The notes below the pieces were generated by a model. That model made no database searches. It was not told where the DNA came from and saw nothing but the letters and a program-made list of their open reading frames with translations. From Parvimonas sp035282405 (lineage in GTDB: Bacteria; Bacillota; Clostridia; Tissierellales; Peptoniphilaceae), in the NCBI RefSeq assembly GCF_035282405.1, contig NZ_JAYKBP010000001.1:372001-436000 (forward strand): 64,000 nucleotides of DNA. Direction: 5' to 3'. Position 1 is the first letter of the stretch. Every line of letters begins with the position of its first letter. This document shows positions 60,832-64,000 of the stretch, piece by piece. The translations under genes and the position numbers were made by a program.

Positions 60832-60854
60832 AATCTTTATAATCATTAAAGATT
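60832..60854 (-). promoter_or_regulatory. Inverted repeat in the leader of the ACAD-like operon
   Basis: AATCTTTA (60832-60839) and TAAAGATT (60847-60854), 7-nt spacing, between the -10 box and the start codon; either an operator or a leader hairpin. Confidence 0.4.
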
Positions 60855-60869
60855 ATTAAATGTTTGCCC

Positions 60870-60898
60870 ATTATAGCATAATAATAATCATTTTTAAA
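60870..60898 (-). promoter_or_regulatory. Candidate promoter of the ACAD-like operon
   Basis: TTTAAA (60893-60898) and TATAAT (60870-60875), 17-nt spacer, minus strand. Confidence 0.5.
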
Positions 60899-61136
60899 AA
60901 TTTGATTTGATAGTCTAAATAATTTTTTCTTATTTTATAATTTATTGAAATTTCAATATTTATAAGCGTTTATCAATAAATATTACTTATTATATAAAAT
61001 ACATATATATAAATTTTTTATATAATTAATTTTAGTAAATATTGAAATTTACAAATAATAAAATTATCAAATTATAAAAACTTTTAATAATGAATATTGA
61101 TTGTTCTAAATATTTTATTAGAAATTTTTTTAATAA
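60899..61136. other. AT-rich spacer upstream of the ACAD-like operon
   Basis: No reading frame or clear element; only A/T runs. It ends at the GC-rich element at 61137. Confidence 0.6.
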
Positions 61137-61187
61137 GAACCCAACCCTTCCACGATGCTTCGCATCAGGTGGGTTCCCGGGAACCTT
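61137..61187. repeat. GC-rich double-hairpin element
   Basis: About 30 of 51 bases are G or C in an otherwise very AT-rich intergenic region. Two hairpins share one arm: GAACCCA (61137-61143) with TGGGTTC (61170-61176), enclosing GATGC/GCATC, or the perfect palindrome GGTTCCCGGGAACC (61172-61185). No second copy was seen in the window. It resembles a dispersed intergenic repeat unit; its identity is unknown. Confidence 0.6.
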
Positions 61188-61200
61188 GTTGTTTTACAAT

Positions 61201-61224
61201 AAAAAACTGACTTCACAGTCAGTT
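61201..61224 (-). terminator. Terminator of the uvrA-DJ-1-rlmN unit
   Basis: AACTGACT/AGTCAGTT, 4-nt loop, with TTTTTTATTG on the minus strand. The rlmN stop codon lies inside the stem. Confidence 0.85.
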
Positions 61225-62269
61225 AATTCTCCTCTTCTAATACACCTTGTCTAAGTTGTCCACAAGCTCCATTTATATCATCACCCTGTTTCTTTCTTAT
61301 CGTGGCATTAATTCCGTAGTTTTCAAGCATTGACTTAAATACATAAATATATTTTGTACTAGGAGCTTCTCCATCAAACTCTTTTATTGAATTTAAAGGT
61401 ATTATATTAATATGACAATTTAAGCCTTTCAAAATATTCTTAAGTTCTAAAGCGTGTTCTCTTGAATCGTTTTGTCCTTTAATTATTGTATATTCAAAAC
61501 TCACTCTTCTTGAAGTTTTATCAAAATAATATTTACAAGCCTTTAATATTTCATCAATTGAAAAACTATCTGAAATAGGCATTATCTCTCTTCTTTCCTT
61601 TTGGAACGGATTATGTAGCGAAATTGTAAGTGTTATGGGTAATTTTTCATCAGCTAATTTATATATATTATGAACAAGCCCACATGTTGAAATTGTAATA
61701 TTTCTTAGGCTCAAATTTTTACCTTTTTCAGAATTTATAATTTTCAAAAATCCTATTACATTATTATAATTATCAAGTGGTTCTCCAATACCCATAATAA
61801 CAACATTATTTATAGTTAAATTCAAATCATTCTCTATTAGATAAATTTGATTTAACATTTCACCAGAAGTTAAATTTCTTTTAAAATTTTCTTTTGTTGA
61901 AGCACAAAAAGTACAGCCCATTCTACAGCCTACTTGACTTGAAATACAAACTGTACAATAACTTCCATAGTCCATAAATACAGTTTCAATTATTCTATTA
62001 TCAAATAATTTAATCAAATATTTTTTTGTATTATCTAGCTTTGATTCATACTTTGTATAAATTGAAGAAGTATTTATATATCCTATATCCTTTAGTTTTT
62101 CAATTAAAACTTTAGGTAATTGCTTGCAATTTTCTATTTCAAAGTTTTTCTTTTGATGCATAAATCTAAAAAATTGTTCAGCCCTAAACTTCTTTTCTCC
62201 CAAACTCAAAAATAAATCTTCAAGCTCTTCAATTCTCAAAGAGTTAAATTCTATTTTTTTATTTCCCAT
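61223..62269 (-). CDS. rlmN: 23S rRNA/tRNA methyltransferase RlmN
   Basis: 348 aa radical SAM enzyme that methylates A2503 of 23S rRNA and A37 of some tRNAs at C2. The cluster motif GCRMGCTFCAST gives CxxxCxxC near residue 112. The methyl-carrying Cys is in GDDINGACGQLRQG near the C-terminus. IMGIGEPLDNYNNV and ISLHNPFQKERREIMP are also family motifs. It overlaps the DJ-1 gene by 11 nt. Confidence 0.97.
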   Translation of the reverse strand: MGNKKIEFNSLRIEELEDLFLSLGEKKFRAEQFFRFMHQKKNFEIENCKQLPKVLIEKLKDIGYINTSSIYTKYESKLDNTKKYLIKLFDNRIIETVFMDYGSYCTVCISSQVGCRMGCTFCASTKENFKRNLTSGEMLNQIYLIENDLNLTINNVVIMGIGEPLDNYNNVIGFLKIINSEKGKNLSLRNITISTCGLVHNIYKLADEKLPITLTISLHNPFQKERREIMPISDSFSIDEILKACKYYFDKTSRRVSFEYTIIKGQNDSREHALELKNILKGLNCHINIIPLNSIKEFDGEAPSTKYIYVFKSMLENYGINATIRKKQGDDINGACGQLRQGVLEEEN

Positions 62270-62849
62270 TCTTTTCTTCCTTTAGAATAAAATCCCTCAA
62301 CAAATAATCAACGGACATAAAACGAACTTGTTTTTCTTGAACTTTTCCTTTTATTTTTCTAATCAATGTATAAGCAAGTTCTCCTGCAAGTCCTGCTCCT
62401 CTTGCAGTAATTATATTGTCATCAATACAAATTGCATCTTCTTTAACATTTGCATCAAGCAACTCATCTTCCATTCCCGGATAAATTACAGCATTTCTTC
62501 CGGATAAAACACCTGCTTTTGCAAGAACTGAAGGTCCTGCACAAATTGCAGAAATTAATTTATGCTCTTCGTCAAATTTCTTTATTATTTCTAAAACTCT
62601 TTTATCCTCTCTGATGTCAAAAGCAGCAGGAAGTCCACCAGGAATAATAATTCCTGCATATTCTTTTAAATTTATATTTTCAATCAAATCATCTGCTAAA
62701 ACAGTTATTCCTCTGTTACTAGGAACTTGAAGTTTTCCTGTAATTGAAATCATATCTACCTTAATATCCGCTCTTCTAAGATAATCAACTTGAGTAAGTG
62801 CTTCAACTTCTTCAAAAGTGTCTGTTAAAATTAAAATATATCTATCCAT
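62259..62849 (-). CDS. DJ-1/PfpI family protein
   Basis: 196 aa glutamine-amidotransferase-like fold. The nucleophile-elbow Cys lies in LISAICAGPSVLAKAGVL near residue 100, preceded by GIIIPGGLPAAFDIRED with a Glu-like acidic position near 17 (DTFEEVEAL). Family members act as deglycases, chaperones or proteases; which applies cannot be told. It overlaps uvrA by 8 nt upstream and rlmN by 11 nt. Confidence 0.9.
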   Translation of the reverse strand: MDRYILILTDTFEEVEALTQVDYLRRADIKVDMISITGKLQVPSNRGITVLADDLIENINLKEYAGIIIPGGLPAAFDIREDKRVLEIIKKFDEEHKLISAICAGPSVLAKAGVLSGRNAVIYPGMEDELLDANVKEDAICIDDNIITARGAGLAGELAYTLIRKIKGKVQEKQVRFMSVDYLLRDFILKEEKNGK

Positions 62850-64000
62850 TTTGTCCTCCTAATATTTTTCTTAAAAATTGACCCGTATATGACTTCTCAC
62901 ATTTTGCAACTTCCTCCGGAGTTCCTGTTACGACAATAGTTCCACCACCGTCTCCACCTTCAACACCTAAATCAATTATATGATCTGCAATTTTTATCAT
63001 ATCTAAATTATGTTCGATAACAATAACAGTATTTCCTTGTTCAACTAAGGTATTTAAAACTTCAATCAATTTTTTAATATCATCAATGTGTAATCCTGTA
63101 GTTGGTTCATCTAAAATATAAACAGTTTGTCCCGTTCCACGTTTAGCAAGTTCAGATGCAAGTTTAACTCTCTGAGCCTCTCCTCCTGAAAGCTCTGTTG
63201 AGCTTTGACCAATCTTAATATAATCCAATCCTACATCATATAAAGTTTGTAATTTTCTTTTTATTGAAGGATGATTTTCAAAAAATTTAAGTCCATCTTC
63301 AACAGTCATTTCCAAAACATCTGAAATATTTTTTCCATTATATGTTACTTCCAAAGTTTCTCTATTATATCTTTTACCACCACAAACTTCACAAGGTACA
63401 TATACATCAGGCAAAAAGTGCATTTCAACCTTTATTGTTCCGTCTCCTTTACAAGCTTCACAACGACCACCATGAACATTAAAACTAAATCTACCTTTGC
63501 TATATCCTTTCATTTTTGCCTTTGTAGTCATGGCAAAAACATCTCTTATATTATCAAAAAGTTTAGTATAAGTTGCAGGATTTGAACGCGGAGTTCTACC
63601 TATCGGACTTTGGTCAATTTCAATAACTTTATCAAGTTTTTCATAGCCCTCTATCCTATCAAATTTTCCTGTTTTTTGTTTGCTCCTATTTAATTTGTTT
63701 GACAATTCTTTATTTAAAATTGAATTTACCAAACTGCTCTTTCCACTTCCGGAAACACCAGTTACACAAGTAAAAACACCGATAGGAAATTCAACATCAA
63801 TATTTTTTAAATTATTTTCTCTTGCTCCAAAAACTTTAATTGTATCTGTGTATTTTCTTCTTTGTTTAGGAACTTCTATTTTACTTTTTCCTGAAAGATA
63901 TGCACCTGTAATAGATTTTTTACTCTTCATAATATCTTTAAGAGTTCCCTGTGCAACAACCTCTCCACCATGAATACCTGCTCTTGGTCCAATATCTACA
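62842..64000 (-). CDS. uvrA: Excinuclease ABC subunit A, C-terminal part (cut by window edge)
   Basis: The frame is open to the window end, so the 5' part is missing only through the cut; an internal Met at 63930 is not the start. Visible: DIGPRAGIHGGEVVAQGT near the edge, the second ATPase Walker A TGVSGSGKSSL, the zinc finger CEACKGDG and CEVCGGKRYNRETL, signature LSGGEAQRVKLA, Walker B VYILDEPTTGLH and a closing HNLDMIKIADHIIDLG. It binds damaged DNA in nucleotide excision repair. Confidence 0.96.
   Translation of the reverse strand, partial: VDIGPRAGIHGGEVVAQGTLKDIMKSKKSITGAYLSGKSKIEVPKQRRKYTDTIKVFGARENNLKNIDVEFPIGVFTCVTGVSGSGKSSLVNSILNKELSNKLNRSKQKTGKFDRIEGYEKLDKVIEIDQSPIGRTPRSNPATYTKLFDNIRDVFAMTTKAKMKGYSKGRFSFNVHGGRCEACKGDGTIKVEMHFLPDVYVPCEVCGGKRYNRETLEVTYNGKNISDVLEMTVEDGLKFFENHPSIKRKLQTLYDVGLDYIKIGQSSTELSGGEAQRVKLASELAKRGTGQTVYILDEPTTGLHIDDIKKLIEVLNTLVEQGNTVIVIEHNLDMIKIADHIIDLGVEGGDGGGTIVVTGTPEEVAKCEKSYTGQFLRKILGGQNG

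Noticed and set aside
61137..61187. tRNA or tRNA fragment in the GC-rich element
   Set aside because: No cloverleaf, no anticodon arm and no CCA-type end could be folded; only the two simple hairpins fit.
61223..64000. UvrA starting at the Met at 63930
   Set aside because: The frame continues upstream with clear UvrA sequence (DIGPRAGIHGGE), so the gene is only cut by the window edge.

Overview
The window is about 64 kb of very AT-rich DNA from a low-GC Gram-positive anaerobe. Teichoic-acid D-alanylation genes, a PASTA-domain kinase with its PP2C phosphatase, FtsEX with an M23 hydrolase, HPr with a regulatory Ser46, a polyamine transporter and a secretin-less Tad pilus all fit Firmicutes. 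Gene content suggests a Peptoniphilaceae-type anaerobic coccus (Parvimonas-like); this is inference from gene content, not a search. No rRNA, tRNA, CRISPR array, insertion sequence or prophage was seen.

Layout. 1-2.1 kb: TrkH (cut by the window edge) and TrkA potassium uptake. 2.3-2.9 kb: a manganese-type superoxide dismutase with unusual cysteines. 3.1-13.3 kb, minus strand: a complete monoderm Tad/Flp pilus operon (prepilin peptidase, three Flp pilins, three TadE-like pseudopilins, CpaB, CpaE, TadA, TadB, TadC) ending in a DUF192 gene and a long coiled-coil protein. 13.9-16.3 kb: an ABC exporter. 16.4-25.6 kb: flavodoxin, a divergent DXS-like enzyme, thiamine pyrophosphokinase, PdxS, a C69 dipeptidase, a broken secreted toxin with an immunity-like neighbour, and an M42 aminopeptidase. 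25.6-29.9 kb: potABCD with its own cupin regulator. 30.0-36.5 kb: the conserved apt-rqcP-ftsB-tilS-hpt-ftsH cluster, followed by a small membrane protein and an OGG glycosylase. 36.6-42.6 kb: teichoic-acid D-alanylation, in the order dltA-dltC-dltB-dltX, with two divergent dltD paralogues beside it. 42.9-46.3 kb: obg-yhbY-nadD/yqeK-rsfS-ridA. 46.4-50.6 kb: prpC-prkC-rsgA-rpe. 50.7-54.8 kb: ftsE-ftsX-M23-ctpA. 54.9-56.9 kb: ptsH-ptsI. 57.1-60.8 kb: a four-gene operon of an acyl-CoA-dehydrogenase-like flavoprotein, a PhnD-like protein without signal peptide, a MetE-core-like protein and a possible OsmC-fold protein. 61.2-64 kb: rlmN, a DJ-1/PfpI gene and the 3' half of uvrA.

How the genes work together. 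Much of the window concerns the cell surface and envelope: pilus, D-alanylation, wall hydrolysis, and kinase/phosphatase control. The thiamine pyrophosphokinase beside the DXS-like gene makes the thiamine diphosphate that such enzymes need. The most unusual parts are: (1) the toxin gene at 23.4-24.3 kb, interrupted by two in-frame TAA codons, next to an internally duplicated immunity-like gene; (2) the 57-61 kb operon, whose ACAD-like member lacks the usual catalytic glutamate and whose binding protein has no signal peptide and no transporter; (3) the rearranged dlt locus with a terminal DltX and a shared leader element; and (4) a GC-rich, mutually exclusive double-hairpin element at 61.14-61.19 kb.

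Start codons were often moved downstream of the longest reading frame to the first one with a good Shine-Dalgarno sequence. Several genes begin with TTG or GTG behind GGAGG-like sites. Promoters, operators and terminators were read by eye and are predictions.
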